A DNA stretch of 64,000 nt from Catenovulum sp052056295 (GCF_052056295.1 NZ_CP182493.1:4077013-4141012); one strand, 5' to 3'. Positions 7,698-16,724 are shown, numbered from the stretch's first letter. Made by a program: numbers and translations. The notes: generated by a model from the letters alone, not told the origin.

Positions 7698-8694
7698 CTA
7701 CAATACAGATTCAAAAATCTGGCTTAAGTTTGCTTTTTGTTCAATGCTGCTAATTGTCAGTTTTTTTACTGTTATTCTGATGGGCGCGGCTGATTTAACT
7801 TTAAGTTCTGTGTATAGCTGTTTATTTGCAACTTGCGCTGATCCGCTAACGCAAACCTTAGTTTGGCAAATACGTTTACCGAGAGTGATTATTGGCGCTT
7901 TGTGTGGGGCCGGTTTAGCTGTTGCAGGTGCGGTATTACAAAACACCACTCGAAATCCATTGGCAGAGCCTTATTTATTTGGGGTCGTTTCCGGCGCAGG
8001 TTTAGGCGCTACTATCATTACTGTTGCGTTTAAAGAGGCGAGTGCGAACTATTTGCCGATAGCAGCATTTTTAGGCGCAATTCTCGCTATTGTTATTGTG
8101 ATGGCCGTGTCGGTTGCCGGTAAACATGCGCGTAAAATCGAGTCTTTATTATTAGCTGGTGTCGCTGTGTCTTTTATGTTGAGTGCGCTTAGCCAATTTG
8201 TTTTATATATGGGCGATCCGTTTGCAGCTAACCGCGTGATGTTTTGGTTGATGGGCTCATTGGCGCGGGTGGAAATGCCGCATTTGTATTGGATTGTTCC
8301 TGTACTGTTAATAGGTTTGGCTATAGTTGTTTTATTACATCGCCAGCTTGATGCCATTTTATTAGGTGATGAAAGTGCCGCTACTTTGGGTATAAATGTC
8401 ACTTTAGTGCGGGTTATTTTATTAATGGTTTGTGCTGCGATTACCGCAACCATAGTGGCATATTGTGGTGGTATAGGTTTTGTTGGTTTGATGATCCCAC
8501 ATATAGTGCGGCGCTTATTTGCTTCAACCAGTTTAATTTTAGTTTGCGGCAGTGCGCTCGTTGGCGCAATTTTTATGTTGTGGGTCGATGTGCTTGCACG
8601 CACAGCAGTAGATGGACAAGAAATTCCAATTGGCGTGATAACGTCAATAATCGGTAGTTTATTCTTTTTAACTTTAATGCATAAAAAGGTTTAA
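7687..8694 (+). CDS. btuC: Cobalamin ABC transporter, permease
   Basis: FecCD-type permease with about nine to ten hydrophobic helices and the family motif RLPRVIIGALCGAGLAVAGA followed by LQNTTRNPLAEPYLFGVVSGAG. The frame is open from 7648, but the upstream residues do not resemble a transporter N-terminus; the ATG at 7687 (or 7690) follows an AGG at the end of btuD and overlaps its stop by 11 bases, giving a 335-residue protein of normal length. It forms the translocation channel for corrinoids with BtuD. Confidence 0.92.
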   Translation: MMNNYNTDSKIWLKFAFCSMLLIVSFFTVILMGAADLTLSSVYSCLFATCADPLTQTLVWQIRLPRVIIGALCGAGLAVAGAVLQNTTRNPLAEPYLFGVVSGAGLGATIITVAFKEASANYLPIAAFLGAILAIVIVMAVSVAGKHARKIESLLLAGVAVSFMLSALSQFVLYMGDPFAANRVMFWLMGSLARVEMPHLYWIVPVLLIGLAIVVLLHRQLDAILLGDESAATLGINVTLVRVILLMVCAAITATIVAYCGGIGFVGLMIPHIVRRLFASTSLILVCGSALVGAIFMLWVDVLARTAVDGQEIPIGVITSIIGSLFFLTLMHKKV

Positions 8695-8696
8695 CC

Positions 8697-9791
8697 ATGC
8701 AGTTTAATATTGAGAATTTGGCGCAAATTAATACACCAGAATTTATCGAACAAGTAAAAGACAAAATAGATGGTAAAACCAAACCTTTGGGCGCATTAGG
8801 CCAGCTTGAAGACCTAGCATTTCAAATGGCATTAATTCAACAGCAGCAAAATATTCAGCAAAAACTAGATGTAGCCAAAGCAGCAGTTTTTGTCTTTGCT
8901 GGCGACCATGGTATTGCGGCACAAGGTATTAGCATTGCGCCAAGCGAAGTAACTCAGCAAATGGTGGCTAATTTTTTAAATGGTGGTGCGGCAATCAACT
9001 GTTTTTGTGCTGCGAATCAAGTGCAATTACATGTGGTGGATACAGGTGTTTTAACGCCACTACAACATCCCAATAAATCAGCTTATTTACAAAACGGCAG
9101 TTTTATTGAATCGCGTATTGCAGCCGGCACTCAAGACTTTTCGCAAACTAGTGCGATGACAACTGAGCAGGCACAAGCTTGTATCAATCAAGGCGCTGAG
9201 TTAATCAAAGCTTATTTTAACCAATATTCTGTAATTGGTTTTGGTGAGATGGGTATTGGCAATACTTCAAGCGCATCGGCATTAACTTGTTTATTAACCG
9301 AACAAGGCGCTGAATTAACAGTCGGGCGCGGTACAGGCATTAGCGACGAACAATATCGCTTGAAGCTTAACTTAATAAAACAAAGTGTCAGTCGAGTTAA
9401 ACAAAAGTTTGCTGACAAAAATTTACAACCGTTAGATTGTTTAGCCGAAGTAGGTGGGTTTGAAATAGGCCAAATGGCTGGCGCTATGCTGGCGTGTTCT
9501 GAAGCGAAAAAGATTATTGTGGTCGATGGTTTTATCTCAACTGCTGCAGCTTTATTGGCTTGTCGCATTAATGAAAATTGTCGCGACTACATGGTATTTG
9601 CGCATAAGAGTGAAGAATATGGTCATAAGTTATTGTTAGCCGAACTGAGTGCTAAACCTTTGTTAGATATAAATATGCGCTTGGGCGAAGGTACGGGGGC
9701 GGCTTTGTCAATTCCGCTTATTCGCAGTGCTGCGCATTTTTACAACAATATGGCCAGTTTTGCCGATGCAGAGGTAACTAAGGTTGTTTAA
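8697..9791 (+). CDS. cobT: Nicotinate-nucleotide:dimethylbenzimidazole phosphoribosyltransferase
   Basis: CobT makes alpha-ribazole phosphate, the lower-ligand precursor, from nicotinate mononucleotide and dimethylbenzimidazole. The 364-residue protein has the family features KTKPLGALGQLEDLA near the N-terminus, FAGDHGIAAQGIS, the IGFGEMGIGNTSSASAL segment and the C-terminal GEGTGAALSIPLI containing the catalytic Glu. It starts two bases after btuC, so it belongs to the same transcript, and overlaps cobS. Confidence 0.95.
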   Translation: MQFNIENLAQINTPEFIEQVKDKIDGKTKPLGALGQLEDLAFQMALIQQQQNIQQKLDVAKAAVFVFAGDHGIAAQGISIAPSEVTQQMVANFLNGGAAINCFCAANQVQLHVVDTGVLTPLQHPNKSAYLQNGSFIESRIAAGTQDFSQTSAMTTEQAQACINQGAELIKAYFNQYSVIGFGEMGIGNTSSASALTCLLTEQGAELTVGRGTGISDEQYRLKLNLIKQSVSRVKQKFADKNLQPLDCLAEVGGFEIGQMAGAMLACSEAKKIIVVDGFISTAAALLACRINENCRDYMVFAHKSEEYGHKLLLAELSAKPLLDINMRLGEGTGAALSIPLIRSAAHFYNNMASFADAEVTKVV

Positions 9792-10578
9792 TCCTTTGCG
9801 TGTACAGCTAAACTTATTTTTACTGGCGCTGAGCTTTTTTACCCGTTTGCCGGTGGCAAATTGGGTGGAGTATAGCCAACAAAACCTCAACAAAAGTAAT
9901 AGATATTTTAGTTTGGTCGGTTGGTTTGTTGGTGGCATTTTATCTTTGGGTTTTATTGGCTTGAGCCAATTGTTTCCAACAGATGTTGCTGTTTGGTGTT
10001 TGTTAGTATCAAGCCTGTTATTAACTGGTGTTTTTCACGAAGATGGTTTAGCCGATATGGCCGACGGTTTTGGTGGTGGTTTTACAAAAGCCGACAAACT
10101 CCGCATTATGAAAGACAGCCGCTTAGGTACTTATGGCTCAGCTGCGTTAATACTCGCATTAATCGCCAAGCTGTTGTTATGGACGCATTTGGCTGTATGG
10201 CTAATTTGGCTTGTACCTATTAGTTATGCGCTATCACGCGCAACCGCGGCATTTTTACTGACGTTAACACCTTATGTTGAAGCTGAAGGGAGTAAATCTA
10301 AACCTTTAGCTGAAAACCAAACTCGTAAAGAAAGCCTGATTAATTTTATCTTTATCTTGCCTATCAGCTTAATTTTGCATTGGCGATTAACGCTAGCACT
10401 GGTGATTTTTTTAGGTATCTTTCTTGTTGTTTATCATCGTTTTTTAATCAAACAAATTGGTGGATTTACAGGCGATACATTAGGTGGCGCGCAGCAAATA
10501 TCTGAAGTGTTAATTTATTTAGTAGTTGTTGCATTTGTGCATAACAACTTACCTATTTTAGATGATTTCATTGGCTAA
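9784..10578 (+). CDS. cobS: Cobalamin synthase (adenosylcobinamide-GDP ribazoletransferase)
   Basis: This integral membrane enzyme joins adenosylcobinamide-GDP to alpha-ribazole (phosphate) as the last assembly step. It has several hydrophobic helices, the conserved FTRLPV start and the metal-binding motif EDGLADMADGFGGG, and FTGDTLGGAQQ near the C-terminus. The start is a TTG at 9784, eight bases inside cobT, preceded by GAGG at suitable distance; no in-frame ATG gives a complete N-terminus. Overlap on both sides indicates translational coupling. Confidence 0.94.
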   Translation: MFNPLRVQLNLFLLALSFFTRLPVANWVEYSQQNLNKSNRYFSLVGWFVGGILSLGFIGLSQLFPTDVAVWCLLVSSLLLTGVFHEDGLADMADGFGGGFTKADKLRIMKDSRLGTYGSAALILALIAKLLLWTHLAVWLIWLVPISYALSRATAAFLLTLTPYVEAEGSKSKPLAENQTRKESLINFIFILPISLILHWRLTLALVIFLGIFLVVYHRFLIKQIGGFTGDTLGGAQQISEVLIYLVVVAFVHNNLPILDDFIG

Positions 10579-11113
10579 CTTTCATTTTGTTATTGGTGGT
10601 GCGCGTTCAGGAAAATCAAAATTTGCTGAGCAGTTGGCAATGCCTTATAACCAAGTCTGTTATATTGCCACCGCAACTCGCTTTGATGGTGAAATGGACA
10701 ACCGTATTCAACACCATCAAGACAGAAGACCAAAAAATTGGTCATTAGTTGAAGAACCAATTGAGTTAGCTAAAGCTCTAAAGCAAGCTGAACAACAAGC
10801 AGATGTTATTTTGCTAGATTGTTTAACCTTATGGATTAATAATCTAATGTTTGAAAAACAGCCGGTTAATTGGCAGAAAGAATTCGACCATTTAGCTGCA
10901 ACTATACAGTCACTCAAGGTAGATATTATTGTAGTGGCAAACGAAGTAGGATTAGGAGTGGTACCCGCAACGGCGATTTGCCGTGAATTTGTTGATGAGG
11001 CGGGGCGCTTAAATCAAACCTTGGCACAAATCGCGCATAAAGTAACTTTTATGGCAGCAGGTTTGCCAATGTTTAACTATGCTAATCCTGCACTAAACTC
11101 GCAAAGCGATTAA
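10562..11113 (+). CDS. cobU: Adenosylcobinamide kinase / adenosylcobinamide-phosphate guanylyltransferase
   Basis: Bifunctional enzyme that phosphorylates adenosylcobinamide and then activates it with GTP. The 183-residue protein has the N-terminal P-loop GGARSGKSKFAEQLA, the IATATRFDGEMDNRIQHHQDRR segment carrying the guanylylated His, and LLDCLTLWINNL. Length is normal. Its start lies 17 bases inside cobS. Together with CobT, CobS and the phosphatase it forms the nucleotide-loop assembly pathway, so imported cobinamide can be salvaged. Confidence 0.95.
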   Translation: MISLANFHFVIGGARSGKSKFAEQLAMPYNQVCYIATATRFDGEMDNRIQHHQDRRPKNWSLVEEPIELAKALKQAEQQADVILLDCLTLWINNLMFEKQPVNWQKEFDHLAATIQSLKVDIIVVANEVGLGVVPATAICREFVDEAGRLNQTLAQIAHKVTFMAAGLPMFNYANPALNSQSD

Positions 11114-11122
11114 GGAGTACAC

Positions 11123-11791
11123 ATGACTGAAAATAAAACCGCTGCGAAATTTACCTTATTGCGTCATGGCGCAGTGGCAGGACGCCCAGCCTTGTACGGA
11201 CATTCTAATGTAACCTTGTCTGAACAAGGTTTAGCCGACATGCAAGCAAGTGTGGATTACATCAATAAATGTGAACCAATTGATAAAATTGTTTCATCAC
11301 CACTTTTGCGCTGCGCTATGTTTGCTGAAGATTATGCCGAAACGACGGGCAAAGAGATTATTTTAGATTCGCGTTTATCCGAGATGGATTTTGGCCGTTG
11401 GGACGGCATTCCGTTTGACCGCCTCCGCGCCCATTGGTCTAAGCTAGAAGCTTTTTGGGAAAACCCATATCGCAATACACCACCTCAAGGTGAAACCCTT
11501 AAACAATTTGGTAAACGGGTAAAAAGTTTATGGGGTGAATTAGCTGAACATAACCAAGGACAACACTATTTATTGGTGTGCCATGCAGGCGTTATAAAAA
11601 TGATGTTGGCCATTATGCTGGATATAGATTGGCGTAACGCACTTTGGTTTAGCCAATTAAAAATTGATTACGCAAGTTTTACACGAGTTGAACTGGCTGC
11701 TTATCAAAAAGCTATGCCTGTAATTAAAACCATAGGTTGTAAACCACAATGCTCACCAAAAGCTGATTTTAATCCGAGTTTTGTTATTTAA
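11123..11791 (+). CDS. cobC: Histidine phosphatase, probable alpha-ribazole phosphatase
   Basis: The protein has the phosphoglycerate-mutase-like RHG motif (LLRHGAVAG, His15) and the second catalytic His in LLVCHAGVIK, with ALYGHSNVTLSEQG typical of CobC. It should dephosphorylate alpha-ribazole phosphate or adenosylcobalamin phosphate. Function rests on family plus position between cobU and cobQ. A Shine-Dalgarno AAGGAG precedes the ATG. The C-terminal 30 residues extend beyond the family core, and the TAA stop is the first triplet of a repeat fragment that fills the gap to cobQ. Confidence 0.85.
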   Translation: MTENKTAAKFTLLRHGAVAGRPALYGHSNVTLSEQGLADMQASVDYINKCEPIDKIVSSPLLRCAMFAEDYAETTGKEIILDSRLSEMDFGRWDGIPFDRLRAHWSKLEAFWENPYRNTPPQGETLKQFGKRVKSLWGELAEHNQGQHYLLVCHAGVIKMMLAIMLDIDWRNALWFSQLKIDYASFTRVELAAYQKAMPVIKTIGCKPQCSPKADFNPSFVI

Positions 11792-11837
11792 CCTGAGCTC
11801 GGGATAACAAGCTAGTTAAAATATTGAATTAAAAATG
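11789..11837 (+). repeat. Fragment of the TAACCTGA foldback repeat filling the cobC-cobQ gap
   Basis: From the cobC stop to the cobQ ATG the sequence aligns with the left end of the repeats at 14866 and 18362: TAACCTGA-xx-TC-x-GGATAACAAG, then x-TAG-x-TAA, then ATTG and AATTAA-x-AATG. The right half of the element is absent. The cobC stop codon and possibly the cobQ start codon are thus repeat-derived. Confidence 0.68.
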
Positions 11838-13307
11838 GATAAAACCAATAAAACTTTGATGATCCAAGGCACAGCCTCGGACGCAGGAAAAAGCACTGTT
11901 GTAGCGGCTATTTGTCGAATTTTAAAACGTCGAGGTGTCCATACTGCACCTTTTAAACCACAAAATATGGCACTTAATAGTGCAGTTACGCCTGATGGTG
12001 GTGAAATTGGGCGGGCGCAAGCGGTGCAAGCTTTGGCTGCCGGTGTCGAATTAGATGTTGATTTTAATCCAATTTTATTAAAACCAAGCTCAGACACCGG
12101 CGCACAGGTAATTATTCACGGTAAAGCCATTTCACAAATGCAGGCGCAGCAATATCACGACTATAAAAAAGTTGCTATGGATGCTGTGCTAGTCTCGCAT
12201 CAACGCCTTAAACAAAAGTATCAAGCAATTGTGGTTGAGGGCGCTGGATCTCCCGCTGAAATTAATTTGCGTGAAGGTGATATCGCCAATATGGGGTTTG
12301 CCGAAGCTGTTGATTGCCCGGTTATTTTAGTGGCGGATATTGACAAAGGTGGCGTATTTGCCCAGTTAGTTGGCACTCTAGAATTGTTATCTGAGTCTGA
12401 ACGAAATAGAGTAAAAGGTTTTATCATCAATAAATTTCGTGGTGATATAAAATTACTTGAATCTGGTTTAACTTGGCTCGAAAACAAAACCAACCAACCT
12501 GTTATTGGTGTATTGCCATATATTCGGGGTTTAGAAATTGCCGCAGAAGATGCAATTACCACGCAGCAGGTGTTAGAAGAGGTTAAGTTTAAAGTCGCCA
12601 TTCCAGTTTTTCCACGCATTAGTAACCATACCGACTTTGACATATTGCGTTTGCATCCAAACGTAGAATTAATCTATGTCGGCCCTGAGCAGGCTATTCC
12701 GAGTGTTGATCTAGTTATTTTACCTGGCAGTAAAAACGTTCGAGCAGATTTAGCTCATATGCAAAAAGTTAGCTGGGACAAATCCATTGAAAAACACCTG
12801 CGTTATGGCGGCAAAGTATTTGGCATTTGTGGTGGTTACCAGATGTTAGGCTCTGAAATAAACGACCCTAATGGTATTGAAGATATTGCGGGTACATCAC
12901 AAGGTTTAGGTTATTTACCGATTAGCACAGAGCTAACAGACAACAAAGAACTTAAACACACCCAAGCTCAACTAAAGTTTTCTGATGAAGTGGTAGAACT
13001 TAGCGGTTATGAAATTCATTGTGGCATTTCACATGTGTTAGATAGAACACAAGGTCGAGAATTATTAAGCACAAACGGCGCGGACAACGGCTTTATCAAT
13101 GCTGATGAACAAGTCGCTGGCTGTTATTTACACGGTATTTTTGACACCCCAGCAGTTATTCCCGCACTCGCTAAATGGTGCGGCATAGAGTTAACTCGGC
13201 AACTTGATTATCAAAGTTTACAGCAACAAGCGATAGATAAACTAGCCGATGCGTGTGAGCAGCATTTAGACCTCGAATTATTATTCAAAAATATAAACAT
13301 ATCTTAG
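11835..13307 (+). CDS. cobQ: Cobyric acid synthase
   Basis: CobQ amidates four side chains of adenosylcobyrinate diamide using glutamine and ATP. The 490-residue protein has an N-terminal dethiobiotin-synthetase-like ATPase domain (MIQGTASDAGKSTV) and a C-terminal class I glutamine amidotransferase domain with the Cys nucleophile in FGICGGYQMLG and a late His in CYLHGIFD. No Shine-Dalgarno is visible before the ATG, because the spacer is a repeat fragment. Its presence in an operon otherwise limited to late steps suggests use of partly amidated corrinoids; cbiB, needed next, is not in the window. Confidence 0.94.
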   Translation: MDKTNKTLMIQGTASDAGKSTVVAAICRILKRRGVHTAPFKPQNMALNSAVTPDGGEIGRAQAVQALAAGVELDVDFNPILLKPSSDTGAQVIIHGKAISQMQAQQYHDYKKVAMDAVLVSHQRLKQKYQAIVVEGAGSPAEINLREGDIANMGFAEAVDCPVILVADIDKGGVFAQLVGTLELLSESERNRVKGFIINKFRGDIKLLESGLTWLENKTNQPVIGVLPYIRGLEIAAEDAITTQQVLEEVKFKVAIPVFPRISNHTDFDILRLHPNVELIYVGPEQAIPSVDLVILPGSKNVRADLAHMQKVSWDKSIEKHLRYGGKVFGICGGYQMLGSEINDPNGIEDIAGTSQGLGYLPISTELTDNKELKHTQAQLKFSDEVVELSGYEIHCGISHVLDRTQGRELLSTNGADNGFINADEQVAGCYLHGIFDTPAVIPALAKWCGIELTRQLDYQSLQQQAIDKLADACEQHLDLELLFKNINIS

Positions 13308-13315
13308 GCAGTAAA

Positions 13316-13921
13316 ATGGCAGATTTAGAACGTAAAAACGAACGACACCAAGCAAGAATGCAGCGTTTAAAAGATAAAGTAGATGCAAAAATTAATGCTG
13401 CATCAGAAGAACGCGGCATCGTAATTGTTATCACCGGTAATGGTAAAGGTAAATCAACTTCAGGTTTTGGTACGGTTGCCCGCGCAATTGGCCATGGTTT
13501 AACTGCCGCTGTTGTGCAATTTATTAAAGGCACTTGGGCTTGTGGCGAGCGTAATTTGTTAGAACAACACGGCTGCCAATTTCACGTAATGGCAACAGGT
13601 TTTACTTGGGAAACACAAAACCGTGAAGCGGATATTGCTGCTGCACAAAAGGTTTGGGTAGAAGCAAAAAAATTGCTGCAAGATGAAAGCATTAACCTAG
13701 TTTTATTAGACGAGCTAACTTATATGTTGAGTTACGACTATTTAGACTTGGACGAAGTGTTAGACGCAATTGTAAATCGACCAATTAACCAGCATATTGT
13801 GGTGACAGGTCGAGGTGCACACAAAAAGCTGTTAGAAATTGCCGATACAGTTAGTGAAGTGCAATCAGTTAAACACGCATTTGAAGCTGGAGTTAAAGCG
13901 CAAAAAGGAGTGGATTGGTAA
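13316..13921 (+). CDS. cobO: Cob(I)alamin adenosyltransferase (CobO/BtuR type)
   Basis: This P-loop enzyme transfers the 5'-deoxyadenosyl group from ATP to cob(I)alamin or cobinamide. The 201-residue protein has a charged N-terminal helix, the P-loop GNGKGKST near residue 43, the FIKGTWACGER segment and LLDELTYMLSYDYL, all typical of the CobA/CobO/BtuR family. It starts 8 bases after cobQ and shares a TAATG overlap with btuF. Confidence 0.95.
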   Translation: MADLERKNERHQARMQRLKDKVDAKINAASEERGIVIVITGNGKGKSTSGFGTVARAIGHGLTAAVVQFIKGTWACGERNLLEQHGCQFHVMATGFTWETQNREADIAAAQKVWVEAKKLLQDESINLVLLDELTYMLSYDYLDLDEVLDAIVNRPINQHIVVTGRGAHKKLLEIADTVSEVQSVKHAFEAGVKAQKGVDW

Positions 13922-14868
13922 TGCCAATCAAGTTCTTATCAAAGCGTGCTAAGTCGTTGACTTCAGTTGTAGCTGCGGGCTCAATGTTTGCCAGTTTGTT
14001 TAGCTTTGTTGTGTTAGCCGATGCTGGCCAAGTGCCAAAACAAGCACAAAAACAATTGCAAACACAAGCTCAAAAACATAAACCAACAGTTATTGCATTA
14101 GCTCCGCATATAATCGAAAACTTATTTGCAGTAGGGGCAGGCGAGCAGGTTATTGGTACAACTGAGCATTCAGATTATCCAGAAGCGGCCAAACAAGTAC
14201 CGCGCATTGGCAACTACGCTGTGCTGCAAATAGAAAAAATACTGCAATTAAAACCAGACTATTTAGTTGCTTGGCCAACAGGCAATCCACCAGAAGATTT
14301 AGTTCGAGTTGAAAAACTTGGTATTCCAGTTGTGTATTCCAAACCTCGTGAACTTGAAGGCGTTGCCGAAGAATTAATAAAATTTGGTGAACTCACAGGT
14401 AACCAGCAGCAAGCGCAGCAGGTAGCGGATAATTATTTGCAAAAGCTAAAAAAGATTAAAGAGGACAACGCTGACAAGAAGCCAATAACAGTGTTTTATC
14501 AGTTATGGTCCGCGCCGTTAACCACAGTTGCGAATCAAGCTTGGCCGCAAAAAATTCTCGATGTGTGTAAAGCGCAAAATCCTTTTGTTGATTTAGTTGG
14601 TGATTATCCGCATGTCAGCATTGAAAATGTGCTGGTGGCGAATCCTGATGTAATTATTATTCCAACATCAGTATCAGAGCCAAATGGCGAAATCGAATAT
14701 TGGCAAAAGTTCAGCAGTATTCCAGCGGTAAAAAACAAACAAATTTATCTTGTTAACAGCGATAAATTGCACAGAATGACCCCACGCGTGGTCGAAGAAA
14801 TGCAAGTGCTGTGCGATAAAATTGACACTGCTAGGCAGTTTTACGCTAATAAGTCTTTATCCAACTAA
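13921..14868 (+). CDS. btuF: Cobalamin ABC transporter, periplasmic binding protein
   Basis: Type III solute-binding protein that delivers corrinoids to BtuCD in the periplasm. Residues 1 to about 33 are a signal peptide (basic start, hydrophobic core, LADAG cleavage region). A Gln/Lys-rich linker (QAQKQLQTQAQKHK) follows and then the two-lobed fold with VIALAPHIIENLFAVGAGEQ and IGNYAVLQIEKILQLKPDYL, as in BtuF/FepB proteins. I prefer the ATG at 13921 (TAATG overlap, GGAG upstream) to a TTG two codons earlier. The TAA stop coincides with the first bases of a foldback repeat. Confidence 0.92.
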   Translation: MPIKFLSKRAKSLTSVVAAGSMFASLFSFVVLADAGQVPKQAQKQLQTQAQKHKPTVIALAPHIIENLFAVGAGEQVIGTTEHSDYPEAAKQVPRIGNYAVLQIEKILQLKPDYLVAWPTGNPPEDLVRVEKLGIPVVYSKPRELEGVAEELIKFGELTGNQQQAQQVADNYLQKLKKIKEDNADKKPITVFYQLWSAPLTTVANQAWPQKILDVCKAQNPFVDLVGDYPHVSIENVLVANPDVIIIPTSVSEPNGEIEYWQKFSSIPAVKNKQIYLVNSDKLHRMTPRVVEEMQVLCDKIDTARQFYANKSLSN

Positions 14869-15061
14869 CCTGAAATCTGGATAACAAGTTAGCTAATTTA
14901 TTGTAATTAACAATGTTTATTTATTAATCTTCTAGGGAGAAATTTATTCTTAGAACAAGGCGAATTTGCGTACGTAATAGCAGGCTATGACTAGCGAATT
15001 CAACGCAGTTATAAGGATAAAGAGCCCCTTGCAGGCAAGTTGTTATCCTGATTTCAGGTTA
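14866..15061. repeat. TAACCTGA foldback repeat, full copy 1
   Basis: About 196 bp beginning TAACCTGAAATCTGGATAAC and ending with the near-complement GTTATCCTGATTTCAGGTTA. An inner inverted pair (GAATTTGCGTACGTAATAGC against CTATGACTAGCGAATTC) and a further pair (TTATTCTTAGAACAAGGC against GTTATAAGGATAA) make most of it fold back on itself. No ORF or transposase is inside. Copy 2 is at 18362 and a fragment is at 11789. The remaining spacer to nagZ (15062-15146) holds no strong promoter that I can identify. Confidence 0.82.
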
Positions 15062-15146
15062 ACCACAAGCCTTACTTTAAAACTCAACAAGTGATAGAGT
15101 AAGGCGGTTTTTACTTTGCCAACATCAAGAGCCAACAGTACGTACT

Positions 15147-16205
15147 ATGTCTTTAATGATAGATGTTTCAGCCTTTGAATTAGACGCTGAAGAAAAAGAA
15201 TTATTACAACATCCGTTTGTTTCATCGGTCATTCTATTTGCTCGTAACTTTTACGACAAACAACAAATTTGCGCTTTGACTGAAGCTATTCGCCAAGCGG
15301 CCAAACGGCCAATATTGATAGCAGTCGACCAAGAAGGTGGGCGCGTACAACGTTTTATTAATGGCTACAATAAAATTCCAGCTATGTCCGATGCCGCGCT
15401 GTATTCAAAACAGTACGCCCTACAACCCGAAAAGCAACACTCTGAAATAAATATATTGCAAGAGCTAGGTTGGTTAATGGCAAGCGAAGTGACTGCCAGT
15501 GGTGTTGATTTAAGTTTTGCGCCTGTGTTGGATTTAAACGGCGTATCCGATGTTATCGGCAAACGAGCTTTTGCAGACAACCCAAGCGATGTTGAAACAA
15601 ACGCTAAGCAATTTATTATAGGCATGCAACAAGCTGGTATGGCCGCTTGTGGTAAACACTTCCCCGGGCACGGTAGTGTGCAAGCAGACACCCATCATGC
15701 AGCAGCAATTGATAAGCGTAGTAAAGAAGAAATTTTTAATTTAGATATATTGCCATTCAAAAACTTAATTGAACAAAACCTATTACAAGCGGTAATGCCA
15801 GCGCATGTAATTTACCCAGATATCGATGAAAAACCAGCCGGTTTTTCAAAATACTGGTTACAAACTATTTTACGTAAACAGCTAGGGTTTAATGGCGTGA
15901 TCTTTAGCGATGATTTGTCTATGCAAGCTGCTAATGTTGCTGGTAATTATGTTGATAAAGCGCAAGCAGCTTTCGATGCTGGTTGCACAGTTGCATTAGC
16001 TTGTAACAACCGAGATGGCGCGGTAAGCATATTAGATGCGTGGCAACAATTTAAAACTAATCAAACTCAAGCGTCAGAAAAATACCAACAAGCTGTGCTT
16101 GAATTAATTAACACTAAACCATATAGCTTTAATGATATCGAGCAAACAGTGCGCTGGCGTAATGCCAGTAAAATCTGCCAACAAATAGCGGATGCAGTTA
16201 ACTGA
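15147..16205 (+). CDS. nagZ: Beta-N-acetylhexosaminidase
   Basis: Family 3 glycoside hydrolase that removes N-acetylglucosamine from anhydro-muropeptides during peptidoglycan recycling in the cytosol. The 352-residue protein shows IAVDQEGGRVQRF, the substrate loop GKHFPGHGSVQADTHHA with the NagZ-type catalytic His, and VIFSDDLSMQAA with the nucleophile Asp. No signal peptide is present, as expected. It stands alone with an LMW phosphatase gene 36 bases downstream. Confidence 0.95.
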   Translation: MSLMIDVSAFELDAEEKELLQHPFVSSVILFARNFYDKQQICALTEAIRQAAKRPILIAVDQEGGRVQRFINGYNKIPAMSDAALYSKQYALQPEKQHSEINILQELGWLMASEVTASGVDLSFAPVLDLNGVSDVIGKRAFADNPSDVETNAKQFIIGMQQAGMAACGKHFPGHGSVQADTHHAAAIDKRSKEEIFNLDILPFKNLIEQNLLQAVMPAHVIYPDIDEKPAGFSKYWLQTILRKQLGFNGVIFSDDLSMQAANVAGNYVDKAQAAFDAGCTVALACNNRDGAVSILDAWQQFKTNQTQASEKYQQAVLELINTKPYSFNDIEQTVRWRNASKICQQIADAVN

Positions 16206-16241
16206 TCTTGAAACTGACCTTAATACATTCTTGGAAATATC

Positions 16242-16724
16242 ATGTCTGATAACAACAAATTAAATGCGCGTTCTTTATTATTCGTCTGCCTTGGCAATAT
16301 TTGCCGCTCACCAACGGCGCATGCGGTTTTTCGTCAAAAATTAAAAGAAAGTAAACTTCCAATTGAAATTGATTCGGCTGGTACTGCTGGTTATCACAAA
16401 GGTGCAAAACCAGACCAAAGGGCACGTAAAGCTGGTGAAGCCCGTGGGTATGACTTTAAAGGTTTAGCCGCACGTCCAGTTGTGCAGGCTGATTTTGAAC
16501 ACTATGATTTAATTTTAGCGATGGACAGAGCCAACTATCACGATTTGTTAGATGAATGCCCAGCTGAATACCAACACAAAGTTAAAATGTTTTTAGACTT
16601 TGCGGATAGTTACCCTGATGTGGATGAAGTGCCAGATCCATATTATGGTGGTGCCAAAGGTTTTGAATATGTACTAGACTTAGTCGAAGACGCATCCAAC
16701 GGCTTGCTCAAGCGTTTAAGTTAA
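16242..16724 (+). CDS. Low-molecular-weight protein tyrosine phosphatase
   Basis: The 160-residue protein has the catalytic P-loop VCLGNICRS (C16-x5-R22) near the N-terminus and the general-acid loop VPDPYYGG, which define LMW protein tyrosine phosphatases. In many bacteria these act on exopolysaccharide tyrosine kinases, but no such kinase is nearby. It follows nagZ at short distance and could be co-transcribed with it. Confidence 0.93.
   Translation: MSDNNKLNARSLLFVCLGNICRSPTAHAVFRQKLKESKLPIEIDSAGTAGYHKGAKPDQRARKAGEARGYDFKGLAARPVVQADFEHYDLILAMDRANYHDLLDECPAEYQHKVKMFLDFADSYPDVDEVPDPYYGGAKGFEYVLDLVEDASNGLLKRLS

Noticed and set aside
8049..8603. A 184-codon open frame on the minus strand within btuC
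   Set aside because: It is the antisense of a clear FecCD permease, has low-complexity Thr/Ile/Ala/Asn composition expected from the opposite strand, and no ribosome site.
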